Origin: Phycisphaeraceae bacterium
Lineage (GTDB): Bacteria > Planctomycetota > Phycisphaerae > Phycisphaerales > Phycisphaeraceae
NCBI GenBank assembly: GCA_020850375.1
Contig: JADZET010000049.1
Coordinates: forward strand, 1-11,284
Direction of reading: 5' to 3'
DNA length: 11,284 nucleotides
Shown here piece by piece: positions 1 to 6,891 of the stretch. The notes beneath the pieces were generated by a model that had not been told where the DNA came from, did not search any database, and saw nothing but the letters and a program-made list of their open reading frames with translations. The stretch's first letter is position 1; every line of letters begins with the position of its first letter. A program made the translations under genes and the position numbers.

Positions 1-2053
1 CGCTGAGGTGCTCGAGGGTGGGGCTGGTGAGGATCAGTGTGTCGATGCGGCGGACGCCCAGGTCGATCAGGGCGGGGAGGATGGCGCGCCGGCCGACGGA
101 GGGCCATTGGCGGGAGCCGGCGTCGATCACGGCGGTGTGGCGAGAAAAACCTTGGCGAGATTGCATGATGAGACAGCGGCCTGGGCCGAGGTCCAGGGCG
201 GTGAGCTTGATGGATGGATTGCTGGAAACGGGGACGAGAGCTTCAGGGGCGGGCCAGGTGGTGCGGGGGACGAAGGATTCGAGGGCGAGCCAGAGTGTGA
301 CGAGCAGGACGGCGGTGGTGATCAGGAGGGGGCGACGCTTGAAGCGGCCGGAGAGGACGGCGGCGCCGAGGATCAGGGCGGCGAAGGTCCAGGTGAGGGT
401 GGGTTGGCGGGGGAGATGGATGGCGCCGAGGTGGGTGGCGGGGAGGTCGGCGGCCCAGGCGGCGAGGTCGATCTGGGCGCGGACGAGGGATTCGAGGAGG
501 TTGGTGGGGATGACCCAGGCGGCGAGGCCGGGGAGCAGGAGGCCGAGCATCATTTTGAGGTAGCCCAGGACGAGGGTGGCCATGACCAGGGGGGCGATGA
601 GCAGGCCCAGGGGTAAGGCCAGGGGGGTGATGATCTGGAAGTGGTAGGCGACGATCGGTCCGGCGACGACGAGGGCGACGAGGCTGGTGGCGATGAAGTC
701 GAGGAAGGCTCGGCGGAGGTGGTCGAGCGCGAGGCGGAGGAGGCTGGGTTGGCGGAGGTGAGGTGTAGGGCCCATGGCTTGTTGGATGCGCTGGGCTTGG
801 TCGGGGCTGAGCCAGTGGCGGGCCTTGGCGCCCCAGAGGATCAGGCCGGCGACGACGCCGAAGCTCAGTTGGGTGCCGGGCTCGAAGAGCTCGGTGGGAC
901 GCCAGAGCAGGACGAGGATGACGGAGACGGCCCAGAGCTCGAAGAGGGGGGCCTTGTGTCGGTGGTGTGGGGTCGGGGTGTCGGGGAGGGAGCTGGCGAG
1001 GGAACGAGGCTCGGGTTGTCGCCAGCGGTAGGCCCAGCCGGTGAGGAACGCCAGGCCGTATAGGCCGGACATGATGCCGGCGCGGAGGATGGCGGCCCGG
1101 CCGGGGAGGATGAAGAGGTAAGAAAGCAGCACGATCAGGACCATCGCACCGGCGAGGGCGGGGCGGTGGGTGAGGCCCTTGGCGATCCACCAGACGAACC
1201 AGAGGAGGATGATCAGGTGGGCGCCGCTGATGGCCAGGAGGTGGGCGAGGCCGAGCTGGCGGAAGTTGTCGTAGACGTCGGCGATGGGTCGGGCGGAGGA
1301 GCCGAGGAGGAGGGTGTCGAGGAAGGAGGTCTCCCGGGCGTGGGGGGGCAGGCTGGTCAGGAGGGAGGTGCGTGCGCGCTGGCGGGCGAAGTTGCGAAGT
1401 GTGGACCAGGGGCTGGCGGCGTGTTCGGCGGGTTGCCAATCGTCGGCGCTGCTGAGGGTGAGTCGGGCCTGGACGTTGTCGCGCTGCCAGAGGGGTCGGG
1501 GGTCGAATTCGCCGGGGTTTCTGGGGGCGGAGAGGGGTTTGAGCCAGCCGGTGGCCTCGATGGTCAGGCCGGGGCGGAGGCGGCGGTCGACCAGTCCGAT
1601 GCGGGCGAGGAGTGTGCCGGTGGCGGGTTGCCAGCCGTGGGGGGTGCGGATGGCGAGCACGTTGAATCGGAAGGAGGTGTCGGGGGGGCGGTGGAAGAAC
1701 TCGGCCATGGGGCCGGTGGGGGGTTGGCCGACGAGGATCGGCTCGTCGACTTGGCCGCGCAGGTGGACGAGGCAGGGACGGTCGGGGTGGACGTAGCGGG
1801 CGATGGTGTCGGGGGATTGGGTGTGGAGGTGAAGGGCGCCCCAGGCGGCGGCGGCGCAGGTCCAGGCGGTGAGGAAGGCGAGGGTGGGGGCGGAGCTGTC
1901 GGGGGTGGCTCGCCAGGTCAGGACGAGGGCGAGGAGGCAGGCGGCGATGGCGGCGGTGAGGAAGAGTGCGGGTTGGTTGATGGGTTGCGCGAGGGCGACG
2001 CCCAGGATCAGGAGCAGCGACAGCTTCAGGGGCGTGCCGAGCGAGCGGGGCAT
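1..2053 (-). CDS. comEC: ComEC/Rec2-family DNA-uptake channel protein, partial (C-terminus beyond left edge)
   Basis: This is an inner-membrane channel of the ComEC family, which moves single-stranded DNA into the cytoplasm during natural transformation. I translated this frame by hand; 684 residues lie in the window. Hydrophobic segments fill about residues 9-70. A soluble DUF4131/OB-like part spans about 80-230 and includes the typical NPGEFD motif near 190. The Competence domain begins near 240, carries the family signature HLLAISGAH at about 271-279, and continues through many membrane helices to about 600. A C-terminal metallo-beta-lactamase-like domain starts with LDLGPGR (about 620-626) and is cut at TSPTLEHLS (676-684). 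The usual GQGD and SHPDADH-type metal motifs are not kept there. ATG at 2053 is the only start after an upstream in-frame stop and has no clear Shine-Dalgarno sequence. It lies 21 bases after the transporter stop, so coupled translation is likely. Family assignment is firm; transformation activity is not shown. Confidence 0.93.
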   Translation of the reverse strand, partial: MPRSLGTPLKLSLLLILGVALAQPINQPALFLTAAIAACLLALVLTWRATPDSSAPTLAFLTAWTCAAAAWGALHLHTQSPDTIARYVHPDRPCLVHLRGQVDEPILVGQPPTGPMAEFFHRPPDTSFRFNVLAIRTPHGWQPATGTLLARIGLVDRRLRPGLTIEATGWLKPLSAPRNPGEFDPRPLWQRDNVQARLTLSSADDWQPAEHAASPWSTLRNFARQRARTSLLTSLPPHARETSFLDTLLLGSSARPIADVYDNFRQLGLAHLLAISGAHLIILLWFVWWIAKGLTHRPALAGAMVLIVLLSYLFILPGRAAILRAGIMSGLYGLAFLTGWAYRWRQPEPRSLASSLPDTPTPHHRHKAPLFELWAVSVILVLLWRPTELFEPGTQLSFGVVAGLILWGAKARHWLSPDQAQRIQQAMGPTPHLRQPSLLRLALDHLRRAFLDFIATSLVALVVAGPIVAYHFQIITPLALPLGLLIAPLVMATLVLGYLKMMLGLLLPGLAAWVIPTNLLESLVRAQIDLAAWAADLPATHLGAIHLPRQPTLTWTFAALILGAAVLSGRFKRRPLLITTAVLLVTLWLALESFVPRTTWPAPEALVPVSSNPSIKLTALDLGPGRCLIMQSRQGFSRHTAVIDAGSRQWPSVGRRAILPALIDLGVRRIDTLILTSPTLEHLS

Positions 2054-2074
2054 GGGGTCATGATACGTGGGCGA

Positions 2075-3031
2075 TCAGGGATGCGGGGGGGCGGGGGTGG
2101 TCAGGTTGGGGGCGGGAGGCGCGGCGGGGGTGGCGCGGAGCTGGGCGAGCTGGGAGATGATCATGCCGGCGAGCATCAGGGCGCAGCCGGCCAGTCCGCG
2201 TGGGCCGAGGACCTCGTGGAGCAGGACCCATCCGGCGAGGGCGGCGAAGACGGTCTCGAGGCTCATGATGATGGCGGCGTGGGTGGGGGGCGCGTGGCGT
2301 TGTCCGGCGATCTGGAAGCTGTAGCCGAAGCCGGCGGAGATCAGGCCGGTGTAGAGCAGCTCCCAGCGGGCGTCGAGGACGCGGGCGAGGGAGATCGGCT
2401 CGAACTGGGGGCTGAGGAAGTAGGCGACGATGAGGCTGAGGATGGAGCAGACGATGAACTCGAAGGCGGCCAGGGCCAGGACGCCGACGCGGTTGGAGTA
2501 GTGGGAGACGAGGAGGATCTGTCCGGTCCAGAAGAGGATGCTGATCAGGACGAGGATGTCGCCGCGGTTGACCGAGAAGTCGGTGGGGACGGCCAGGAGG
2601 TAGAGGCCGACGAGGGCGACGAGGGCGCCGAGCCAGGTTCCCCAGGGCAGGCGTGATCCGGCGACGACGCTTAGCATGGCGACGGGGATGACGTAGAGGC
2701 CGCTGATGAAGCCGCCCTTGCCGGCGGTGGTGTAGAGCATGCCGGTCTGCTGGAGGGCGATGCCGAGGAAGAGGAAGAGTCCTGTGAACAGGCCGCCGAT
2801 CCAGAGGGCGCGGACGGAGCGGACGGCGGTGGCGTCGGCGCGGCGGGGGGCGGCGCGGCGTTGCCAGGCGATGACGGGCAGGAGCATCAGGGCGGCCATG
2901 CCGAAGCGGATGCCGTTGAAGGTGAACGGTCCGATGTGGTCCATCACCGTCTTCTGGGGGACGAAGGCGATGCCCCAGATCAGGGCGGCGCAGAACAACA
3001 TCAGGTCGGCGGCGAGGGTGCGGTGCTTCAT
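2075..3031 (-). CDS. EamA/DMT-superfamily inner-membrane transporter
   Basis: This 318-residue protein has the ten-helix, two-repeat layout of drug/metabolite transporters. Members export or import small metabolites such as amino acids, nucleosides or sugars; the substrate here is unknown. The first helix contains FCAALIWGIAF (about 13-23), followed by FNGIRFGMAALMLLP, the usual EamA helix-2 pattern. The second repeat starts near 158 and ends with the typical AAIIMSLETVFAALAGW (about 252-268) and a final helix near 280-297. A proline-rich tail (about 299-318) follows. I chose ATG 3031 because the protein then begins right at the first conserved helix and matches family length. ATG 3061 or 3064 are possible alternatives. 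The reading frame stays open upstream to 3301, but that stretch is arginine/proline-rich and overlaps the AraC gene. It lies between the AraC regulator and comEC, all on the same strand. Confidence 0.9.
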   Translation of the reverse strand: MKHRTLAADLMLFCAALIWGIAFVPQKTVMDHIGPFTFNGIRFGMAALMLLPVIAWQRRAAPRRADATAVRSVRALWIGGLFTGLFLFLGIALQQTGMLYTTAGKGGFISGLYVIPVAMLSVVAGSRLPWGTWLGALVALVGLYLLAVPTDFSVNRGDILVLISILFWTGQILLVSHYSNRVGVLALAAFEFIVCSILSLIVAYFLSPQFEPISLARVLDARWELLYTGLISAGFGYSFQIAGQRHAPPTHAAIIMSLETVFAALAGWVLLHEVLGPRGLAGCALMLAGMIISQLAQLRATPAAPPAPNLTTPAPPHP

Positions 3032-3114
3032 ATTTCGTGGAACCTGAGGCGTGGAGCCCATCATCTTCCGGTGGGCGAGCGGAGTTGGCAAGGGGGCGGC
3101 GTCTGGGCGAGTGA

Positions 3115-3918
3115 TCAGAGGCCGCCGCGGCGGCGGAATTCGGTGGGGCTTCGACCTGTTTTGTGCTTGAACTGTCGGCTGAAGAAGAATTCCTGGGCGT
3201 AGCCGAGGGTGAGCGCGATCTGTTTGATCGTGAGGCTGGACTCGAGCAGGAGCTGGGTGGCGCGATTGATTCGGTAGCGGAGGCGGAACTCGTTGGGGCA
3301 CAGGCCGGTGTGCTTGCGGAAGACGCGGCCGAAGTGCTCGGGGGTCCAGCCGAAGCGGCGGGCGAGGGAGGCGAGTGGGGGGACGCGGCTGGGGTTGTCG
3401 TGGACCAGGGCGATCAGGGCGTCGACGGCGCGGCGCTGGTGCTCGAGCGTGGGGGTGAGCGGGGCGGCGGGGGGATGGTGGTTGTGGCGGTCGAGGTCGA
3501 TCAGGAGAGGGCGGAGGAGCTCGGCGGGGAGGTTGGGGTGTTGCGCGGTGTCGGGCAGAGCGATGACGCGCTGCATGAGCAAGTCGACGTAGGCGACGTC
3601 GGGCAGGCGCAGGATGGTGGGGGGAAGCGCGTCGGGGCTGGGGGAGAGGTTGAAGTGGATGAAGTTGACGCCGAGGGGTCGGCGGGAATCATGGGTGGCG
3701 AGGTAGGTCTGGCCGGGGCGCATCCAGAGGCAGACGCCCGGGCGCAGGGGGAGGTCGCGGCCGTCGATGGCCATGTGGCCGCGGCCGGCCCAGACGAACC
3801 ACAGGTCAAAATCATGCAGGTTTTTGGACCAGCGTTCGTCGAGCCGCCAGCCGGGGGTGGTGCGGATTCTGCCACGGATTGAGGGGGATACGGCGGTGCG
3901 ATCCCAGGAGATGTTCAT
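3115..3918 (-). CDS. AraC-family transcriptional regulator with cupin-like sensor domain
   Basis: This is a 267-residue cytoplasmic DNA-binding regulator. The N-terminal part (about 15-95) looks like an AraC-type cupin ligand-binding domain, with strands such as DLWFVWAGRGHMAIDG and the LRPG turn. The C-terminal part (about 165-263) holds the two helix-turn-helix units. The first is PLASLARRFGWTPEHFGRVFRK (about 181-202, here read as two adjoining stretches). The second is IKQIALTLGY with FFFSRQFKHKTGRSP (about 231-258), the AraC signature. AraC regulators of this build usually sense a sugar or related small molecule and often control a divergent neighbour. Here the divergent gene is the PhyH-family dioxygenase and the downstream gene is the transporter; both are plausible targets. 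ATG 3918 has no Shine-Dalgarno sequence and sits directly after an AT-rich promoter-like stretch, so the mRNA may be leaderless. The effector is unknown. Confidence 0.93.
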   Translation of the reverse strand: MNISWDRTAVSPSIRGRIRTTPGWRLDERWSKNLHDFDLWFVWAGRGHMAIDGRDLPLRPGVCLWMRPGQTYLATHDSRRPLGVNFIHFNLSPSPDALPPTILRLPDVAYVDLLMQRVIALPDTAQHPNLPAELLRPLLIDLDRHNHHPPAAPLTPTLEHQRRAVDALIALVHDNPSRVPPLASLARRFGWTPEHFGRVFRKHTGLCPNEFRLRYRINRATQLLLESSLTIKQIALTLGYAQEFFFSRQFKHKTGRSPTEFRRRGGL

Positions 3919-4033
3919 CGTTTGATAATATCAGATTTGTGCATGTCATTGCCGGGCGGGGGCATGGCCGAGGGGGGAGGAGGGGCGGCTATCCTTGGGG
4001 CGAGCGGTCAACGAGCAGGGGGGAGGAGCTGTC
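3919..4033. promoter_or_regulatory. Divergent intergenic region between the AraC and dioxygenase genes
   Basis: This spacer of 115 bases must hold the promoters of both divergent genes. Its first 32 bases (3919-3950) are strikingly AT-rich for this window. They contain GATAATATC, a 4-1-4 inverted repeat (3924-3932). On the - strand TATTAT (3930 down to 3925) is a possible -10 box, which would place transcription start at about the AraC ATG. On the + strand TATCCT (3990-3995) could serve the dioxygenase. No convincing -35 hexamer accompanies either box. The remainder is G-rich and ends in a strong ribosome-binding site. An AraC operator is expected here, but I cannot identify a paired direct repeat with confidence. 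Confidence 0.4.
4022..4026 (+). promoter_or_regulatory. Ribosome-binding site that fixes the dioxygenase start
   Basis: GGAGG stands seven bases before ATG 4034. This decides the start against the in-frame upstream codon at 3995, whose extra 13 residues are not family-like and which has no such site. Confidence 0.75.
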
Positions 4034-4909
4034 ATGACGGTCAAGAAACGCACGCCGTTTGTCGAGCAGGTCGCCGAGGCGCCGCGCCATGCGGCGTCGC
4101 TGTATGCGTTCGATCGGGTGGCGGAGTCGCTGCCGGGCCTGGCGGCGGTGGGGAGGCGGGAGATTGAGCGCTACGAGCGTGAGGGGTTTCTGGCGGTGGA
4201 GGGGGTGCTGAGCGAGGATGAAATCGAGGCGGCGCGGGGGGGGCTGGTGGACCTGATCGGCCAATCGCTGTCGGGGGACGGGGCGGCGGACGTGATGCTC
4301 GAGGCGGCGAGCGGTTCGGGGCTGGAGAAGATGGGGGCGAAGGAAAAGATCGATGCGGTGCGGAAGGTGATCTCGTTCTGCGGCGTGGAGCCGCGGCTGC
4401 GGGCGCTGTCGGAGCATGAGGGGATCGTGGGGGTGGTGAGGCAGTTGATGGGGGGATGCGAGCCGGTGTGCTTTCAGGAGATGGCGCTGCTCAAGCCGCC
4501 TCGGATCGGGAGGGAAAAGCCTTGGCATCAGGACACGGCGTATTTTCGGTATGGGCCGGAGACACCGGTGGTGGGGGTTTGGATCGCGGTGGATCGGGCG
4601 ACGCCGGAGAACGGGTGCATGCACGTGCTGCCGGGGACGCAGTTGCAGGGGCCGGTGCCGCACTTCAAGCGGCGGGACTGGCAGATCTGCGACGCGCACG
4701 TGCGGGAGCATGGGCGGGTGGCGGTGCCGCTGGGGGCGGGGGGGTTGATGTTCTTCAGCGGGCTGTTGCACCATGGGACGCCGCACAATGACTCGCCGAT
4801 GCGGCGGTGGGCGGTGCAGTATCACTACGCGCCGTCGGACGCGCGGGCGATCACGGAGGAGGAGCGGTTGGCGATCTTCGGCGGCGAGGGGCGCGGGGTG
4901 GAGTGCTAA
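4034..4909 (+). CDS. Phytanoyl-CoA dioxygenase (PhyH) family Fe(II)/2-oxoglutarate oxygenase
   Basis: This 291-residue protein belongs to the PhyH family, cytoplasmic enzymes that hydroxylate small molecules using iron, oxygen and 2-oxoglutarate. The PhyH fold opens with YEREGFLAVEGVLSEDEIEAA (about 47-67, read as adjoining pieces). The metal-binding HxD motif is H165-Q-D167 in KPWHQDTAYF. The distal histidine is H247 in LLHHGTPHN. Arginines R257/R258 in PMRRW are placed to bind the 2-oxoglutarate carboxylate, so the active site looks complete. The segment VVGVWIAVDRATPENGCMHV (about 178-197) is the usual PhyH core strand. Family members act on phytanoyl-CoA, ectoine, phosphonates and many unknown compounds; nothing here fixes the substrate. 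The gene is divergent from the AraC regulator and 75 bases upstream of the polyol dehydrogenase, so a shared role in catabolism is an inference. Confidence 0.9.
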   Translation: MTVKKRTPFVEQVAEAPRHAASLYAFDRVAESLPGLAAVGRREIERYEREGFLAVEGVLSEDEIEAARGGLVDLIGQSLSGDGAADVMLEAASGSGLEKMGAKEKIDAVRKVISFCGVEPRLRALSEHEGIVGVVRQLMGGCEPVCFQEMALLKPPRIGREKPWHQDTAYFRYGPETPVVGVWIAVDRATPENGCMHVLPGTQLQGPVPHFKRRDWQICDAHVREHGRVAVPLGAGGLMFFSGLLHHGTPHNDSPMRRWAVQYHYAPSDARAITEEERLAIFGGEGRGVEC

Positions 4910-4949
4910 GGCGGGGCAGAGGCCGGGCGGAAGAGGCATCGGAAGCGGG

Positions 4950-4955
4950 TACAAT
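4950..4955 (+). promoter_or_regulatory. Candidate -10 promoter box upstream of the polyol dehydrogenase
   Basis: TACAAT matches the bacterial -10 consensus at five of six positions. It lies 29 bases before ATG 4985, leaving room for a short leader that contains the AGGAGG ribosome-binding site (4974-4979). No good -35 hexamer is seen. The same hexamer precedes the efflux operon at 7662. If it is active, the dehydrogenase can be transcribed independently of the dioxygenase. Confidence 0.4.
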
Positions 4956-4984
4956 GGCGGCTTCCTGAGCAAGAGGAGGCTGCC

Positions 4985-6025
4985 ATGCGCGCTCTGGTGC
5001 TTGAGCCGGATCTGAAACTGGGCCTGCGGGAGATCAACCTCGAACAAGAGGAGAAGCTTGGGGCGCGGGACGTGCGGATCAGGCTGCACACGGTGGGGAT
5101 CTGCGGTTCGGACGTGCACTACTACGAGCATGGTCGGATCGGGCCATTTGTCGTCAACGCGCCGATGGTGCTGGGGCATGAGGCGGCGGGGACGGTGGTG
5201 GAGGTCGGGAGCGGGGTGAAGGACCTGCGGGCGGGGGATCGGGTGTGCATGGAGCCGGGGATTCCGGACGCGAACTCGCGTGCGGCGCGGTTGGGGATGT
5301 ACAACCTGGACCCGGCGGTGCGGTTCTGGGCGACGCCGCCGATCCACGGGATTTTGCGGCCGACGGTGGTGCATCCGGCGGACTTCACGTTCAAATTGCC
5401 GGAGAACGTGAGTTTCGCGGAGGGGGCGATGGTCGAGCCGTTGGCGGTGGGGATGCACGCGGCGAACAAGGCCCAGATCAAGCCGGGGGACCTGGCGGTG
5501 GTGATCGGGGCGGGGCCGATCGGGATGGTGACGGCGTTGTCGGCGTTGGCGGGGGGGTGCTCGCGCGTGGTGATGAGCGATGTGGTCGAGCCGAAGCTGG
5601 CGCTGGCGGCGAAGCTCGGGCCGATCACGCCGGTGAATGTGACGAAGCAGAAGCTGGTGGACGTGGTGAACGAGCTGACGGAGGGGTGGGGGGCGGACCT
5701 GGTGTTTGAATGCTCGGGGAGCCCGAAGGTTTCGGCGACGGTGTTTGAGCCGCTGCGGCCGGGGGGGCGCGTGGTGTGGGTGGGGATGCCGGTCGAGCCG
5801 GTGCTGGTCGACGTGGTCGGAGCCCAGATCAAGGAGGCGACGGTGGCGACGATCTTCCGGTACGCGCACGTGTACCCGCGGGCGCTGGCGCTGATGGGCA
5901 GCGGGAAGATCAACGTCAAGCCGTTGATCACGGACACGTTCGGGTTCGAGGAGTCGGTCAAGGCGTTTGACTTTGCGTGCAGGATGCCGGCGACGTCGGT
6001 CAAGGCGCAGATTGTGATGGGGTAG
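4985..6025 (+). CDS. Zinc-dependent sorbitol/xylitol-type dehydrogenase (MDR family)
   Basis: This 346-residue cytoplasmic enzyme belongs to the medium-chain dehydrogenases, in the polyol (sorbitol/xylitol/L-iditol) dehydrogenase group. It would oxidise a sugar alcohol to a ketose with NAD+. Catalytic zinc ligands are visible as C40 ([10 protein letters not shown]), H65-E66 (LGHEAAG) and E151 (MVEPLAVG). The Rossmann motif GAGPIG is at 175-180, and D199 at the end of the second strand favours NAD+ over NADP+. The structural-zinc cysteine cluster is absent: residues 91-110 read [20 protein letters not shown], similar to eukaryotic sorbitol and xylitol dehydrogenases that keep the YNL motif but lack the second zinc. 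AGGAGG (4974-4979) sits five bases before the ATG. The L-xylulose reductase-like gene follows after 88 bases, which supports a xylitol or related pentitol substrate. That substrate is inferred; sorbitol or another polyol is possible. Confidence 0.9.
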   Translation: MRALVLEPDLKLGLREINLEQEEKLGARDVRIRLHTVGICGSDVHYYEHGRIGPFVVNAPMVLGHEAAGTVVEVGSGVKDLRAGDRVCMEPGIPDANSRAARLGMYNLDPAVRFWATPPIHGILRPTVVHPADFTFKLPENVSFAEGAMVEPLAVGMHAANKAQIKPGDLAVVIGAGPIGMVTALSALAGGCSRVVMSDVVEPKLALAAKLGPITPVNVTKQKLVDVVNELTEGWGADLVFECSGSPKVSATVFEPLRPGGRVVWVGMPVEPVLVDVVGAQIKEATVATIFRYAHVYPRALALMGSGKINVKPLITDTFGFEESVKAFDFACRMPATSVKAQIVMG

Positions 6026-6027
6026 AG

Positions 6028-6080
6028 CAGGTCAGAGCCGGGCTCTGCGAGCCCGGACCGGCCTGACGGAGGCGGGCTCG
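6028..6080 (+). promoter_or_regulatory. Two mutually exclusive hairpins in the dehydrogenase-reductase spacer
   Basis: Starting three bases after the dehydrogenase stop, CCGGGCTC (6038-6045) pairs perfectly with GAGCCCGG (6049-6056) around a three-base loop. GTCAG (6031-6035) can pair with CTGAC (6063-6067) to extend the structure. A competing stem uses part of the same central segment: CGAGCCCG (6048-6055) pairs with CGGGCTCG (6073-6080). No T-run follows, so this is not a classical intrinsic terminator. It may be an attenuator, an mRNA-stabilising element or a dispersed repeat. The pairings are seen directly; the function is inferred. Confidence 0.5.
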
Positions 6081-6113
6081 GACGGACCATAGACGATCAG
6101 CAGGAGCAATGCG

Positions 6114-6854
6114 ATGGACATTCGGTTGGATGGGAAGCGGGCGCTGGTGACGGGGGCGGGCAAGGGGATCGGGCGGGAGATCGTGGGGCTTTTGACGAAG
6201 TGCGGGGCGAAGGTGGTGGCGGTGAGCCGGACGAAGTCGGATCTGGATTCGCTGGTCAAGGAGACGGGGTGCGAGGCGATCGCGGCGGATCTCGTTGACG
6301 CGGGCGAGGCGAAGCGAGCGGCGGAGGCGGCGGGGGCTTCCGGGGCGATTGATTTACTGGTAAATAACGCGGGGGTTTCGATCCCGCAGCCATTTTTGGA
6401 GCAGAGCGTCGAGGCGTTGGACAAGACGATGGCGGTCAACGTGCGGGCGGCGATGGTGATCTCGCAGGTGGTGGCCAAGGGGATGATCGCGCGGAAGCAG
6501 GCGGGGGCGATCGTGAACCTGTCGAGCCAGGCGTCGCTGGTGGGGATCGCGGACCACGCGGCGTACTGCGCGTCGAAGGGGGCGTTGGATCAGCTCACGC
6601 GGGTGATGGCGCTGGAGCTTGGGCCGCATGATATTCGGGTCAACTGCGTGAACCCGACGGTGACGCTGACGCCGATGGGGAAGATGGCGTGGGGGGACCC
6701 CCGGAAGTCGGGGCCGATGCTGGCGAAGATCCCGCTGGGGCGGTTCGCGGACCCGCCGGACGTGGCGTATGCGGTGGCGTTCCTGCTGTCGGATCAGGCG
6801 CGGATGATCAGCGGGATTGTGATGCCGATCGACGGCGGGTTTACGGCGATCTGA
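6114..6854 (+). CDS. L-xylulose reductase-like short-chain dehydrogenase (DCXR type)
   Basis: This 246-residue short-chain dehydrogenase resembles animal dicarbonyl/L-xylulose reductase closely, from memory of that family. Shared features include the N-terminal glycine motif TGAGKGIGR, VAVSRT, LLVNNAGVSIPQPFLE, ALELGPHDIRVN, VNPTV followed by TPMG, and IPLGRFA. In this family K17 and R39 contact the NADPH 2'-phosphate, and both are present. Catalytic residues N109, S138, Y151 and K155 are all in place. The expected reaction is NADPH-dependent reduction of L-xylulose to xylitol, or of related dicarbonyls. AGGAG (6102-6106) lies seven bases before ATG 6114. Together with the upstream polyol dehydrogenase it could form a pentulose-pentitol interconversion pair. 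Bacterial relatives may prefer other ketoses, so the exact substrate remains open. Confidence 0.88.
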   Translation: MDIRLDGKRALVTGAGKGIGREIVGLLTKCGAKVVAVSRTKSDLDSLVKETGCEAIAADLVDAGEAKRAAEAAGASGAIDLLVNNAGVSIPQPFLEQSVEALDKTMAVNVRAAMVISQVVAKGMIARKQAGAIVNLSSQASLVGIADHAAYCASKGALDQLTRVMALELGPHDIRVNCVNPTVTLTPMGKMAWGDPRKSGPMLAKIPLGRFADPPDVAYAVAFLLSDQARMISGIVMPIDGGFTAI

Positions 6855-6891
6855 CCCCCGGCCCCCGGAAGTTGGGTCGGGCAACAAAATA

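Noticed and set aside
243..1439. 398-residue - strand frame rich in proline, arginine and histidine.
   Set aside because: It overlaps comEC in another frame of the same strand, has low-complexity composition and no recognisable domain.
2083..2135. Dense G-runs on the + strand that could form a G-quadruplex.
   Set aside because: They encode the proline-rich tail of the transporter and G-runs are common all over this G-rich strand; in the mRNA the tract is C-rich.
1166..2656. Long + strand open frame rich in glycine, glutamate and aspartate, with similar ones at 8-616 and 641-1063.
   Set aside because: They lie antisense to comEC and the transporter, in codon register with them. Their composition is the mirror of C-ending codons, and comEC motifs such as HLLAISGAH are clear on the - strand.
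3032..3301. N-terminal extension of the transporter up to an in-frame ATG at 3301.
   Set aside because: It overlaps the AraC gene, is proline/arginine-rich and precedes the first conserved EamA helix, so ATG 3031 fits better.
3989..5869. 626-residue - strand open frame across the dioxygenase and dehydrogenase, with a similar 560-residue frame at 8517-10199.
   Set aside because: Both are arginine/histidine/proline-rich shadows of + genes whose catalytic motifs are intact. They come from the strong G-ending codon bias.
6855..6891. Possible terminator between the reductase and pirin genes.
   Set aside because: The 37-base gap has C- and G-runs but I find no good stem.
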